Notes: a model not told the origin generated them from the letters alone. A stretch of DNA of 18,124 bases from an uncultured Blautia sp. (GCA_934409175.1 CAKRVX010000036.1:1-18124); one strand, 5' to 3'; numbered from the stretch's first letter, positions 6,293 to 13,748 are shown. Made by a program: numbers and translations.

Positions 6293-7327
6293 CTATTCAC
6301 TGACTGAATAAGTATCTTTCATCAACTGAAAGCGTTCCTGCATGCCTTCTGTAAGGTAAACATGACCAGAATCATCAACGAACAAGCCGTCCGCATTGTA
6401 TTGCTTCAGAAGCTTCTCGGCTTTCTCGCGTCCAAGGACAAAGCAGGCTGTAGACAAACCATCTGCATCCAGACCATCGCTGCATACAACTGTTACTGAT
6501 GTCAGACCACTTCTTGCCGGATATCCCGTAGAAGGATCCAGAATATGATGATAGCGGACTCCATCTTCTATAAAATATTTCTCGTAATCTCCGGAGGTAG
6601 AAAGAAATTCTGTTCCGTTCAGAGATACGACTCCAAGATAATCCCCTTCTGTATCACGGGGATCTGTTACAGCTACCTGCCAGGATGAACCATCCGGTTT
6701 CTGGCCATAGCTCATAACACTGCTTCCGCCCAGATTCACAATGGCACCTGAAACCTCTTTATCCTGTTCCAGAATGCCTTTTATGGCATCGCAGCCGATT
6801 CCTTTTCCCACTGCTCCCAGATCCAGGGTTACTCCTTCGGGCATGGTAATCTGATTTCCATCCAGAGTTACTTTCTCATATCCTACATTCTCAAGCAGGG
6901 AATTTAATTTTTTTTCATCCGGAATATGAGGATTTTCTCCGTCTATATCCCACAGACGAATCACTTTCCCCATAGTTGGGTCCATAGCTCCGTCAGAAGC
7001 CTCAGACAATGCAAAAGTCTGCTTCAGATACTCTGCGGTTTCCTCAGAAACTTCCTGAAGAGTTCCTGCATTCTGATTGATCTGATAAATCTGAGATCCC
7101 TTTTCTGTCCAGGAAAGCCAGTTTGTTTCTATATCTTTCAATGCGGAAACCAGCTTGTCTGTAATATCTTCTCCACTTGTGTATAAAGTTTCAGAAACTA
7201 CAGTGTCCATTGCAAAATCTGTTTTTGTGTAAGTGGCAGTTTCTGAATTTCCCCATACCGGGCAAGACGTACATACAAGTGATGTCATTACAAACAGTCC
7301 GGATAATAAAGATTTCTTTTTTGTCAT
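6293..7327 (-). CDS. apbE: FAD:protein FMN transferase (ApbE/Ftp family), exported
   Basis: 344 aa, normal length for ApbE. The enzyme splits FAD and links FMN to Thr/Ser in the (S/T)GAT motif of exported proteins, releasing AMP, with Mg2+. Visible family motifs in order: MDPTMG (115-120), LDLGAVGKGIGCD (168-180), NLGGSS (198-203), TSGDYE (244-249), HHILDPSTGYPA (260-271) and DGLDADGLSTA (284-294), the last carrying the metal-binding Asp. The N-terminus is a Sec signal peptide; two Cys (VCTSC) near its end are suggestive of a lipoprotein but do not make a standard lipobox. ATG 7327 is preceded by GGGAG. Obvious substrates are the triple-FMN protein (2591-4021) and the anchored FMN protein (8273-8851), four acceptor sites in all. 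It is the first gene after a good promoter flanked by two copies of the dyad operator, so expression is probably tightly repressible. Confidence 0.96.
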   Translation of the reverse strand: MTKKKSLLSGLFVMTSLVCTSCPVWGNSETATYTKTDFAMDTVVSETLYTSGEDITDKLVSALKDIETNWLSWTEKGSQIYQINQNAGTLQEVSEETAEYLKQTFALSEASDGAMDPTMGKVIRLWDIDGENPHIPDEKKLNSLLENVGYEKVTLDGNQITMPEGVTLDLGAVGKGIGCDAIKGILEQDKEVSGAIVNLGGSSVMSYGQKPDGSSWQVAVTDPRDTEGDYLGVVSLNGTEFLSTSGDYEKYFIEDGVRYHHILDPSTGYPARSGLTSVTVVCSDGLDADGLSTACFVLGREKAEKLLKQYNADGLFVDDSGHVYLTEGMQERFQLMKDTYSVSE

Positions 7328-7398
7328 ATCAATCTCCCAAAATATTTATGGATAAACTTCTACTGATTATAGTTTTTTCGTCTCAATCAGCATATATC

Positions 7399-7418
7399 TT
7401 ATTAGCAATAACTAACTT
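7399..7418. promoter_or_regulatory. Box B: TTAG-N6-CTAA dyad operator, start site of apbE
   Basis: TTATTAG, CAATAA, CTAACTT on the plus strand. It lies 5 bases downstream of the apbE -10 hexamer, over the expected transcription start. Half-sites are identical to box A. Confidence 0.75.
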
Positions 7419-7423
7419 CATAA

Positions 7424-7452
7424 ACTATACCACGGTGAGTTTGCTGTGTCTA
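7424..7452 (-). promoter_or_regulatory. apbE promoter
   Basis: Minus-strand -35 TAGACA (7452-7447) and -10 TATAGT (7429-7424) with exactly 17 bases between; each differs from consensus by one base. Box C abuts the -35 on its upstream side and box B covers the start site. Confidence 0.75.
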
Positions 7453-7458
7453 CCCTTA

Positions 7459-7478
7459 AAGTTAGCTCTTACTAATCA
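7459..7478. promoter_or_regulatory. Box C: TTAG-N6-CTAA dyad operator, upstream of apbE -35
   Basis: Read on the minus strand: TGATTAG, TAAGAG, CTAACTT. It ends 6 bases before the apbE -35 and overlaps the stop codon of the [4Fe-4S] protein gene. Its centre is 60 bp from that of box B, close to an integral number of helical turns (about 5.7), which would allow two repressor dimers to cooperate. Confidence 0.7.
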
Positions 7479-8273
7479 TTTTTTATCAATAAGTTTCTTA
7501 TCACTAACATCCGGATCTCCAAAATGAATATTCTGTCTTGGGCAGGTAGCTGTACATGCATGACAGCAAATACATTCACCGGAATGTGCCGTATCTCCGT
7601 CAATATCCAGATGTGCAGGACATCTCTTTTTACAGAGGGTACATTTCGGTGTACAGTTCGAACGGTTCCTTTTCAGCAATGCGCCCGGAATCACCGGCAT
7701 AATGGCAAATACTGCCCCCATAGGGCACAGAAACTGGCAGAAGAAACGTTCCTGAGTGCACATTCCGATCATGATCAGCACAAGCAGGACTGTTCCCACA
7801 ATATAAGCCGGTTTCGGAAACTTTCCTGCAGTCAGCATGGAAAAAACATCCCAAGGGCTCATTCCCTGCAGGCTGGAATAGAAACCGGTAACACAGAATA
7901 ATAAGATCAGTGCCAGGACTATATATTTCACTTTCTGCAGTTTATGTACCATTTCTTCTGAATAACCATGTCTCTTTTTCTTATGGAAGAATCTGGATCT
8001 GATAAACAGGGTCAGTTCATACAGTGCATCTCCAAGGGATCCGAACGCGCAGGCATATCCGCAGAAATGTCTTCCAAACAGAATCGTAACCAGAAGTAAG
8101 ACTGCTGTTACATCCAGAAAAGAGTTCCATGTCACACTCTGATGATTCCCTATTGCCAGAAATATGGATTTCACGCCTGCAAATGCAGTGGAAAATAAAG
8201 ATGGCGCTGCTATAAAAAATATAAGCTGTATGGCGGCGCGGATCAGCCGCACTTTTCTCTGTCTCTTTTTCAT
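7476..8273 (-). CDS. NapH/NosR-like polytopic membrane protein with two [4Fe-4S] clusters
   Basis: 265 aa with about five TM helices (roughly 12-32, 52-67, 117-133, 156-172, 185-202). Two membrane cysteine motifs, FCGYAC (Cys71, Cys75) and FCQFLCPMG (Cys179, Cys183), are typical of the NapH/NosR/RdxA/CcoG group. A cytoplasmic C-terminal ferredoxin domain has CxxxCxxCxxxCP (207-218) and CxxCxxCxxxCP (234-244), enough for two [4Fe-4S] clusters, with an extra Cys236. Family role: moves electrons from a cytoplasmic donor across the membrane to outer redox domains. Its ATG overlaps the stop of the FMN protein gene by one base (TGATG), so translation is coupled. Together the two proteins look like a split NosR: outer FMN domain, membrane segment and inner ferredoxin. 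The electron donor is not encoded in the window. Confidence 0.9.
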   Translation of the reverse strand: MKKRQRKVRLIRAAIQLIFFIAAPSLFSTAFAGVKSIFLAIGNHQSVTWNSFLDVTAVLLLVTILFGRHFCGYACAFGSLGDALYELTLFIRSRFFHKKKRHGYSEEMVHKLQKVKYIVLALILLFCVTGFYSSLQGMSPWDVFSMLTAGKFPKPAYIVGTVLLVLIMIGMCTQERFFCQFLCPMGAVFAIMPVIPGALLKRNRSNCTPKCTLCKKRCPAHLDIDGDTAHSGECICCHACTATCPRQNIHFGDPDVSDKKLIDKK

Positions 8274-8851
8274 CAGTTTTCCGCCTTTGTCAGTGCATCA
8301 TTAACAGCTTCCAGAATACCTGTGGAGCTGAAAGTAGCACCGGAAACAGTGTCTACATCCGTACTCTGTTCACTGATAATACTGTTGATCACGTTTTCTC
8401 CCTGTGCCAGATAAGCACTGTCCTCTCCCGGCGCACTGGTTACACTTACATCTGTAATCGTATCGTCCTGAAGAGTTACCTGCACAGTAATGGTTCCGCC
8501 ATATCCTGTACCGGAACCTTCGAAGGTGCCATTTTTATAAACATTGTCAGAAGAATCTTCGGCAGTATCCTCTTCGGATTCTTCTTTTTCGGAAGTTTTC
8601 TTACTGTCAGATTTTTTCTCTTCTGAATCTGAAGAACTATTACTGTCTGCTGCTTTTTTCTGCACTTCATAATTTTCCTGAAGTGCAGTAAGAATCTCTG
8701 TCTGCTGCTCTTCCAGGCTCTCTACTTTCGCTGTCAGATCTGCGATATTCTGTTCCTGCTCTTTGTCTTTCATTGTTCCATTATAGAAAAATACAGCCAT
8801 AATGATCAGCAAAAGAGCAATCAGACGCAGATAAAAATTTTGATTATTCAC
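8273..8851 (-). CDS. Membrane-anchored single FMN-binding-domain protein
   Basis: 192 aa: short N-terminus, one TM helix (about 8-24), a coiled-coil region (~26-66), a Ser/Glu/Lys-rich stalk (68-102) and one FMN-binding domain (104-190) with the flavinylation motif SGATFSS, acceptor Thr173. Topology puts the FMN domain outside. It starts at GTG 8851, 8-9 bases after AAAGGAGAG; no upstream ATG competes. It is cotranscribed and overlaps by one base with the [4Fe-4S] membrane protein, its probable electron donor. The domain is close in sequence to domain 1 of the triple-FMN protein (G-S-G-T-G-(Y/F)-GGTITVQVT), indicating recent common origin. A dyad operator (box D) lies 34 bases upstream of the start codon. 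Confidence 0.93.
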   Translation of the reverse strand: MNNQNFYLRLIALLLIIMAVFFYNGTMKDKEQEQNIADLTAKVESLEEQQTEILTALQENYEVQKKAADSNSSSDSEEKKSDSKKTSEKEESEEDTAEDSSDNVYKNGTFEGSGTGYGGTITVQVTLQDDTITDVSVTSAPGEDSAYLAQGENVINSIISEQSTDVDTVSGATFSSTGILEAVNDALTKAEN

Positions 8852-8884
8852 GATATTGTCTCTCCTTTTTTCCTTTTTTTGTAT

Positions 8885-8904
8885 GAATTAACGGCAACTA
8901 ACTT
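8885..8904. promoter_or_regulatory. Box D: degenerate TTAG-N6-CTAA dyad upstream of the anchored FMN gene
   Basis: GAATTAA, CGGCAA, CTAACTT: the right half is perfect, the left matches 4 of 7. It overlaps a second perfect 13-base palindrome, AACTTCAGAAGTT (8900-8912). A plausible minus-strand -10 (GATAAAC) lies just upstream, the same geometry as boxes A and B; I see no firm -35. Confidence 0.5.
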
Positions 8905-8983
8905 CAGAAGTTTATCATTTTTTTTCGGAAAATTCCAGAGATTCGCCAAAGTATAAATGCTGTTTTTTTCTCATTAAGCAATT

Positions 8984-9003
8984 TTGTTAGAAACATCTAA
9001 CAT
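8984..9003. promoter_or_regulatory. Box E: TTAG-N6-CTAA dyad upstream of the Gx/EetB-like gene
   Basis: TTGTTAG, AAACAT, CTAACAT; the core TGTTAG-N6-CTAACA is a perfect dyad. It ends 5 bases before the -35 of the plus-strand gene and lies in the divergent region shared with the FMN/[4Fe-4S] operon. Confidence 0.65.
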
Positions 9004-9008
9004 CTGAC

Positions 9009-9037
9009 TTGCGAGATAAATGTTTCTGTGATAAGAT
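9009..9037 (+). promoter_or_regulatory. Promoter of the Gx/EetB-like gene
   Basis: -35 TTGCGA (9009-9014) and -10 TAAGAT (9032-9037), spacing 17; each matches consensus at four of six. Confidence 0.5.
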
Positions 9038-9067
9038 GGTTGGGAAATTCAATATTAAAGGAGAATT

Positions 9068-9562
9068 TTGTCAGAAATGAAACAGAAAACTGCTTATCTT
9101 GGACTTTTTTCGGCAGTTGCCATTATTCTTGGATATGTGGAATCCCTGATTCCTGTTTTCGCAGGAATCCCGGGGATCAAGCTGGGGCTTGCCAATCTTG
9201 CCGTTCTTTTTATATTAAAAAAATATTCTTTCCGGGAAGCTGCACTGGTTTCTGCGGTACGTATCCTGGTAATTGGATTTATGTTCGGAAATCTGTTCAG
9301 CATTCTTTACAGTCTGGCGGGAGCTGCGCTGAGTATGACTGTAATGACTCTGATGCTGAAAAAAACCTCCTTCAGTCTGATCGGGATCAGTGTTGCAGGA
9401 GGCGTTTCTCATAATATAGGACAGTTAGTGATCGCTATGTTTATTGTTAATAATGCCAGCGTGTTTATATATGCACCTGCACTCCTGGTGGCAGGTGTGG
9501 CGGCAGGTATTGTGATCGGAGGGCTGACGAATGAAATTGTGAAGAGAATTGTTCATCTATAG
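9068..9562 (+). CDS. Gx transporter / heptaprenyl diphosphate synthase component I family membrane protein (EetB-like)
   Basis: 164 aa, almost wholly hydrophobic with about five TM helices. The segment PGIKLGLANLAVLFIL (residues ~36-51) is a hallmark of the family annotated 'Gx transporter' or 'heptaprenyl diphosphate synthase component I' (Pfam Hpre_diP_synt_I). As I recall, EetB of the Listeria and Enterococcus flavin-based extracellular electron transfer loci belongs to this family; the location next to flavinylated proteins and a membrane Fe-S protein supports that role over a true prenyl synthase subunit, and no synthase catalytic subunit is nearby. Likely start is TTG 9068, 4 bases after AAAGGAG; ATG 9077 is the alternative but is 13 bases away. 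The 3' end overlaps the convergent YolD-like gene by 6 bases. Confidence 0.82.
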   Translation: MSEMKQKTAYLGLFSAVAIILGYVESLIPVFAGIPGIKLGLANLAVLFILKKYSFREAALVSAVRILVIGFMFGNLFSILYSLAGAALSMTVMTLMLKKTSFSLIGISVAGGVSHNIGQLVIAMFIVNNASVFIYAPALLVAGVAAGIVIGGLTNEIVKRIVHL

Positions 9563-9892
9563 GATTTCATCTTTGGATTCGGGAACTGCCCATAGTGCAG
9601 GGTCCGCAGGATCTTTCAATAACGTTACATCTTTTCCAAGCTGCATCTCTTCTTCTGTTGTTTCAGCAGTACTTTGGATAGCCGCGCTGTGCCCTGTAAG
9701 TGCCGCAAAGGGTGCAAACTGTGCTGCACGGTCAGAAAGCGGCATCCTTGGATGTGATGCAGACACAGGATGAGGAAGGTTGATAATATCGTTATATCTG
9801 TGTGAAGACCGTTTTCCGATCGTACTGTCCGGGGCATATTTGTTTGTAAAATCTGTATGTTCGTTCATATATTTATTTCTCTGTCTGCTCAA
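9557..9892 (-). CDS. Small YolD-like partner of the Y-family polymerase
   Basis: 111 aa. The signature HPVSASHPRMPLSDRAAQFAPFAALTGHSAAIQSTAE recurs in small proteins encoded beside Y-family polymerases in Clostridia, and its APFAAL core is like that of Bacillus YolD, which accompanies UvrX/YqjW-type polymerases. Function of this group is not established; a role as a regulator or partner of the polymerase is inferred from constant pairing. I chose TTG 9892 because GGAGGA lies 8 bases ahead, inside the end of the polymerase gene, and start and stop overlap as TTGA (translational coupling). ATG 9868 is the alternative but has no ribosome site. Confidence 0.75.
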   Translation of the reverse strand: MSRQRNKYMNEHTDFTNKYAPDSTIGKRSSHRYNDIINLPHPVSASHPRMPLSDRAAQFAPFAALTGHSAAIQSTAETTEEEMQLGKDVTLLKDPADPALWAVPESKDEIL

Positions 9893-11412
9893 GCTTTATG
9901 TCCTCCGATTCGCTGATTTCTGTCAATGGAAGTTGCACCTTCTTCAAAGTTCGTTCCTTTGAGAATTGCATTTTTACCATACTTTTTCTTGATTTCCAGC
10001 ATTGCATGCTGAAGCTTTTTTTCCTTCTGAAGTTTCTCTTCTTTTTCCTGTTTTTCCTTTTCAACTGCTGCATAATCTGTAAAAAGATTCAATTGCTCAT
10101 AAGACTCTTTTTTTACAATATGCTGTTCATGTTTTACATGATTAGCTGTCAGAGTGATTCTTCTGATCAGCAGTTCAGAATTTATGATATGGTCATAGAG
10201 CTTTAGTACATTTTCAATGATTTCGTAAGCTGAATTTGTAAATTCGGACAGATTCTGCGTTCCGTGGGCATGTTTCGGAATACTTCTTCCATAACGGTCA
10301 GTGGTAATTTCTCCTTTATATGTCATGCTGATCGCAGGATCTGTAAGATTCTCTATATCATATCCCACTGTCAATATCAGCTGATCTGTTTTCATTCCTT
10401 TATCAACCAGATCAAGCGCCATCATTTCAGCCATTTCCCTGACTACAATCCTTGCTTTTTCAAATGTATAAGGGCATTGGAGTACCTGACCGGAACAGAT
10501 ACTGTTGTTCTCCGGTTTGTAAGCTTTGATTTCTGCAATGGTACAAGGTTCCCAGCCCCAGGCGTGATCGATCAGAAGCTCTGCGTTAATACCAAACAGT
10601 TTATATAACAGTTCTTCATTATGGTAATCGTTTGATCTGCCGACAGAACATCTGGCAACATCTCCCATTGTTTTCATTCCATTTGCTGCAAGCTTCCTGG
10701 CATAGCCGGGACCAACTCTCCAGAAATCCGTAATAGGTTCATGTTCCCACAATAACCTGCGATACTCCATTTCATCCAGTTGTGCAATGCGTACTCCATT
10801 TTCATCTGGTTCTATGTGTTTGGCCACGATATCCATAGCAATCTTGCACAGATACAGATTCGTGCCAATACCGGCTGCTGCAGTAAGTCCGTGTGTATCC
10901 AGAATATCCAGAATGATCTTCTGGGTAAGCTGATAGGCACTCATCTGGTAGATTTTCATATAGTGTGTGATATCTATAAAAATCTCATCTATGGAATAAA
11001 CATGCATATCTTCTGGTGCAAAATATTTCAGATATGTCTGATATATCTCAGTACTGATTTCAATATATCTGGCCATTCGAGGAGGTGCAATATGATATCC
11101 GATTTCCAGGAAAGGATTATTTTCCAATTCTATAGCGTTGCATGACTTTCCTGTAAATTTATGTCCCGGTACATGTTTCAATCGTTCCTGGTTTACTTTC
11201 CGGATTTTCTGTACAACTTCAAAAAGCCTTGCTCTTCCCGGAATCCCATAAGCTTTCAGGGATGGGGAAACTGCAAGGCATATTGTTTTTTCTGTACGGC
11301 TGGCATCTGCAACTACCAGATTGGTAGTCATAGGATCCAGGTTATGATCTTTACATTCAACTGATGCATAAAAGGATTTCAAATCTATTGCTACATAAAT
11401 ATGAGATTCCAT
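9889..11412 (-). CDS. Y-family translesion DNA polymerase (UmuC/DinB type)
   Basis: 507 aa. Catalytic carboxylates are visible in motif I, AIDLKSFYASVE (Asp10), and motif III, YSIDEIFIDIT (Asp142, Glu143). The palm/fingers are followed by helix-hairpin-helix-like sequence (WRVGPGYARKLAANGMKTMGDVA) and the little-finger domain. QLNLF at about 440-444 is a beta-clamp binding motif. The last ~60 residues are a Lys/Glu-rich helix plus a short tail, longer than in DinB and typical of the UvrX/UmuC group in Firmicutes. It copies damaged DNA at low fidelity. ATG 11412 follows GAGGA by about 9 bases. The arsR gene ends only 25 bases upstream with no terminator, so part of its expression may come from the arsR promoter. 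I found no LexA (GAAC-N4-GTTC) box in front. Confidence 0.93.
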   Translation of the reverse strand: MESHIYVAIDLKSFYASVECKDHNLDPMTTNLVVADASRTEKTICLAVSPSLKAYGIPGRARLFEVVQKIRKVNQERLKHVPGHKFTGKSCNAIELENNPFLEIGYHIAPPRMARYIEISTEIYQTYLKYFAPEDMHVYSIDEIFIDITHYMKIYQMSAYQLTQKIILDILDTHGLTAAAGIGTNLYLCKIAMDIVAKHIEPDENGVRIAQLDEMEYRRLLWEHEPITDFWRVGPGYARKLAANGMKTMGDVARCSVGRSNDYHNEELLYKLFGINAELLIDHAWGWEPCTIAEIKAYKPENNSICSGQVLQCPYTFEKARIVVREMAEMMALDLVDKGMKTDQLILTVGYDIENLTDPAISMTYKGEITTDRYGRSIPKHAHGTQNLSEFTNSAYEIIENVLKLYDHIINSELLIRRITLTANHVKHEQHIVKKESYEQLNLFTDYAAVEKEKQEKEEKLQKEKKLQHAMLEIKKKYGKNAILKGTNFEEGATSIDRNQRIGGHKA

Positions 11413-11437
11413 TTATCCAATCCTCATTTAAATAGAT

Positions 11438-11800
11438 TTAATCTTCTTCAATATGTTCTCTGCCCTGATTAATAATAGTACAGACATGATCATCTGCCAG
11501 AGAGTAAAAAATGGATTTTCCTTCTCTTCTGTTCTTTACCAGCTTGTTCTGTTTCAGAATGCGGAGCTGATGAGAAATTGCAGACTGTGTCATGTTCAGT
11601 GCTTTGGCAAGGTCACATACGCATACTTCCGCTTCAAACAGTACAAAGAGAATACGGATTCTGGTTGAATCTCCGAAAACCTTAAATAACTCTGCCAGAT
11701 CATAAAGTTCTGTTTCCTCGGGTAATGTTTCATTTACGATTTTCAGCAGGTCTTCATGAACCTCACATCCATCGCATACTTCATCTTTACGTTCTTCCAT
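11438..11800 (-). CDS. ArsR/SmtB-family metal sensor repressor (CadC/CzrA-like)
   Basis: 120-aa winged-helix dimeric repressor that releases DNA on metal binding. Two metal sites are readable. The alpha3N (Cd/Pb-type) site: N-terminal Cys9, Cys12 (VCDGC) with EVCVCDL giving Cys60 and Cys62. The alpha5 (Zn/Co-type) site: Asp103-x-His105-x10-His116-x2-Glu119, an exact match. The recognition helix is MTQSAISHQLRILK. Having both sites is the CadC pattern. It lies downstream of the CadA-like ATPase on the same strand, with its own promoter, and an SmtB-type operator sits in front of the HMA/ATPase genes, so it most likely represses that export operon and perhaps itself. Confidence 0.93.
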   Translation of the reverse strand: MEERKDEVCDGCEVHEDLLKIVNETLPEETELYDLAELFKVFGDSTRIRILFVLFEAEVCVCDLAKALNMTQSAISHQLRILKQNKLVKNRREGKSIFYSLADDHVCTIINQGREHIEED

Positions 11801-11827
11801 TCTCTCACCTGTCCCTTTCTTACAGCT

Positions 11828-11856
11828 ATTATATTACCACAAATGGTTACTGTCCA
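11828..11856 (-). promoter_or_regulatory. arsR promoter
   Basis: Minus-strand -35 TGGACA (11856-11851) and a perfect -10 TATAAT (11833-11828), spacing 17. The -35 lies inside one arm of a 32-base palindrome. Confidence 0.75.
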
Positions 11857-11874
11857 TGGCCAGACAGTAACCAT
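11843..11874. promoter_or_regulatory. 32-base perfect inverted repeat between cadA and arsR
   Basis: Twelve-base arms ATGGTTACTGTC (11843-11854) and GACAGTAACCAT (11863-11874) with 8 bases between. It begins 9 bases past the cadA stop codon and overlaps the arsR -35. It may be an operator, a hairpin ending the cadA message, or both; the T-tract after the stem is poor, favouring an operator. Confidence 0.65.
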
Positions 11875-11882
11875 ATAAATTT

Positions 11883-13748
11883 CTATAAATTTTTAACAAA
11901 TAACGCACGAATCGCATTTAATACCGCAATGATCATAACGCCTACATCTGCGAAGATCGCCATCCACATATTTGCAATACCAACTGCTCCCAAAATCAGG
12001 CAAAGAACCTTAATTCCAATAGCAAAGTAAATATTCTCATATACAATGCGGATGCATTTACGTGCAATCTTGATCGCTTTGGAAATCTTCAGAGGATCAT
12101 CATCCATCAGTACGATATCTGCGGCTTCAATCGCTGCATCAGATCCGAGAGCCCCCATTGCGATACCGATATCTGCTCTGGACAGTACAGGAGCGTCATT
12201 GATACCGTCACCTACGAAAGCCAGTTTCTCTTTTTCTGTTTTCTTAGCAAGGAGTTCTTCGACTTTTGTTACTTTATCAGCAGGGAGAAGTTCACTGTAT
12301 ACTTCATGGATTCCAAGATCCGCTGCTACCTGGTCTGCAACACGTTTGGAATCACCTGTGAGCATAACTGTCTTTGTAATTCCGGCTTTTTTAAGTTCTG
12401 CAATGGCTTCTTTGGCGTGAGGTTTCACAATATCTGAGATAAGAATATGACCTGCATATTTACCATCCACAGCCATATGCACAACTGTTCCTACATGGTG
12501 ACACTCCTGACAGGGAATGCCAAGTCTGTTCATCAGTTTCGTATTTCCGGCAGCTACGGAAACACCATCAACTTTGGCAATTACACCATTACCACTGATT
12601 TCTTCAATGTCTGTCACACGATTTCTGTCAACTGGTTTGCCATATGCTTTCTGCAGGCTCTTACTGATCGGATGGGAGGAAGAACACTCTGCAAGCGCTG
12701 CATATTCCAATAATTTGTCCTCAGGCATTTCGTTATGGTGGATACCGCTTACTTCGAAAACACCCTGAGTCATAGTGCCGGTTTTATCAAATACAACATA
12801 TTTTGTCTGAGCCAGAGTTTCCAGGTAGTTGGAACCTTTAACCAGAACACCCTGATTGCTGGCACCACCGATTCCTGCAAAGAAGCTTAACGGAATACTG
12901 ATGACCAATGCACATGGACAACTGATTACAAGGAACGTAAGCGCTCTGTAGATCCATTCACCCCACATAGCCGTTTTCCCCATGATCAGCAGTACGATCG
13001 GCGGGATCAGTGCAAGGGCAAGCGCGCCGTAACATACCGCAGGTGTATAGTATTTCGCAAATTTGGAAATAAAATTCTCCGATTTTGATTTCCTGGAACT
13101 GGAATTCTCAACAAGTTCCAGAATTTTGGATACTGTAGACTCGCCAAACTCCTTTGTTGTGCGAATTTTCAGCAGGCCGGTCATATTGATACATCCACTG
13201 ATCACTTCATCTCCTGCTTTGGCACTGCGCGGAAGACTTTCACCTGTCAGTGCGCTGGTATTTAATGTAGAAGAACCTTCTATGATCACACCATCAATTG
13301 GTACTTTCTCACCTGGCTGTACAACGATCACTGTTCCGATCGCGACTTCATCAGGATCAACCTGTTCCAGTTGTCCGTTATTTTCTATATTAGCATAGTC
13401 AGGCCGGATATCCATCAGTTCGCTGATATTTCGTCTGCTTCTTCCTACTGCATAACTCTGAAAAAGTTCTCCAATCTGGTAGAAAAGCATAACAGCTACG
13501 CCCTCTTTATAATCGCCCAGAAGAATTGCGCCTACTGTTGCAACCGCCATCAGAAAGTTCTCATCAAATACCTGTCTGTTAAGGATTCCTTTAAATGCTT
13601 TTTTCAGAATATCATATCCTATTACAAGATAAGGAATCATAAACAGACCAAAACGCAGGTAGCCGTCTACAGGCAGAAATGAAAGAATGATGATTAATGC
13701 CACAGCTGTGATAATTCTGACCAGCATCTTTTTTTGCTTTTTATTCAT
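11883..13748 (-). CDS. cadA: P1B-type Zn2+/Cd2+/Pb2+-exporting ATPase (CadA/ZntA-like), lacking its own HMA domain
   Basis: 621 aa. P-type landmarks in order: TGES actuator loop (168-171), CPC metal site in the membrane (Cys277-Pro-Cys279), DKTGT phosphorylation site (Asp321), SSHPI (358-361), GDGINDAP (513-520) and, in the last TM pair, FADVGVMIIAVLNAIRAL with Asp601, the residue that with CPC defines the Zn/Cd/Pb (P1B-2) group. It pumps these ions out using ATP. The usual N-terminal HMA domain of CadA/ZntA is missing; the protein begins directly with TM helices, and a separate HMA gene lies just upstream. Start at ATG 13748, 7 bases after GAGGAG; the GTG five codons earlier is inside the ribosome site region. 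Controlled with the HMA gene through the operator at ~14097-14120. The symbol could equally be zntA. Confidence 0.94.
   Translation of the reverse strand: MNKKQKKMLVRIITAVALIIILSFLPVDGYLRFGLFMIPYLVIGYDILKKAFKGILNRQVFDENFLMAVATVGAILLGDYKEGVAVMLFYQIGELFQSYAVGRSRRNISELMDIRPDYANIENNGQLEQVDPDEVAIGTVIVVQPGEKVPIDGVIIEGSSTLNTSALTGESLPRSAKAGDEVISGCINMTGLLKIRTTKEFGESTVSKILELVENSSSRKSKSENFISKFAKYYTPAVCYGALALALIPPIVLLIMGKTAMWGEWIYRALTFLVISCPCALVISIPLSFFAGIGGASNQGVLVKGSNYLETLAQTKYVVFDKTGTMTQGVFEVSGIHHNEMPEDKLLEYAALAECSSSHPISKSLQKAYGKPVDRNRVTDIEEISGNGVIAKVDGVSVAAGNTKLMNRLGIPCQECHHVGTVVHMAVDGKYAGHILISDIVKPHAKEAIAELKKAGITKTVMLTGDSKRVADQVAADLGIHEVYSELLPADKVTKVEELLAKKTEKEKLAFVGDGINDAPVLSRADIGIAMGALGSDAAIEAADIVLMDDDPLKISKAIKIARKCIRIVYENIYFAIGIKVLCLILGAVGIANMWMAIFADVGVMIIAVLNAIRALFVKNL

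Noticed and set aside
9068..9562. True heptaprenyl diphosphate synthase subunit I
   Set aside because: No component II, menaquinone gene or soluble synthase motif is nearby; an all-membrane protein beside flavinylated proteins fits the EetB-like reading better.
11365..11480. LexA/SOS box before the Y-family polymerase
   Set aside because: No GAAC-N4-GTTC dyad found; only a single GAACATAT-like half.
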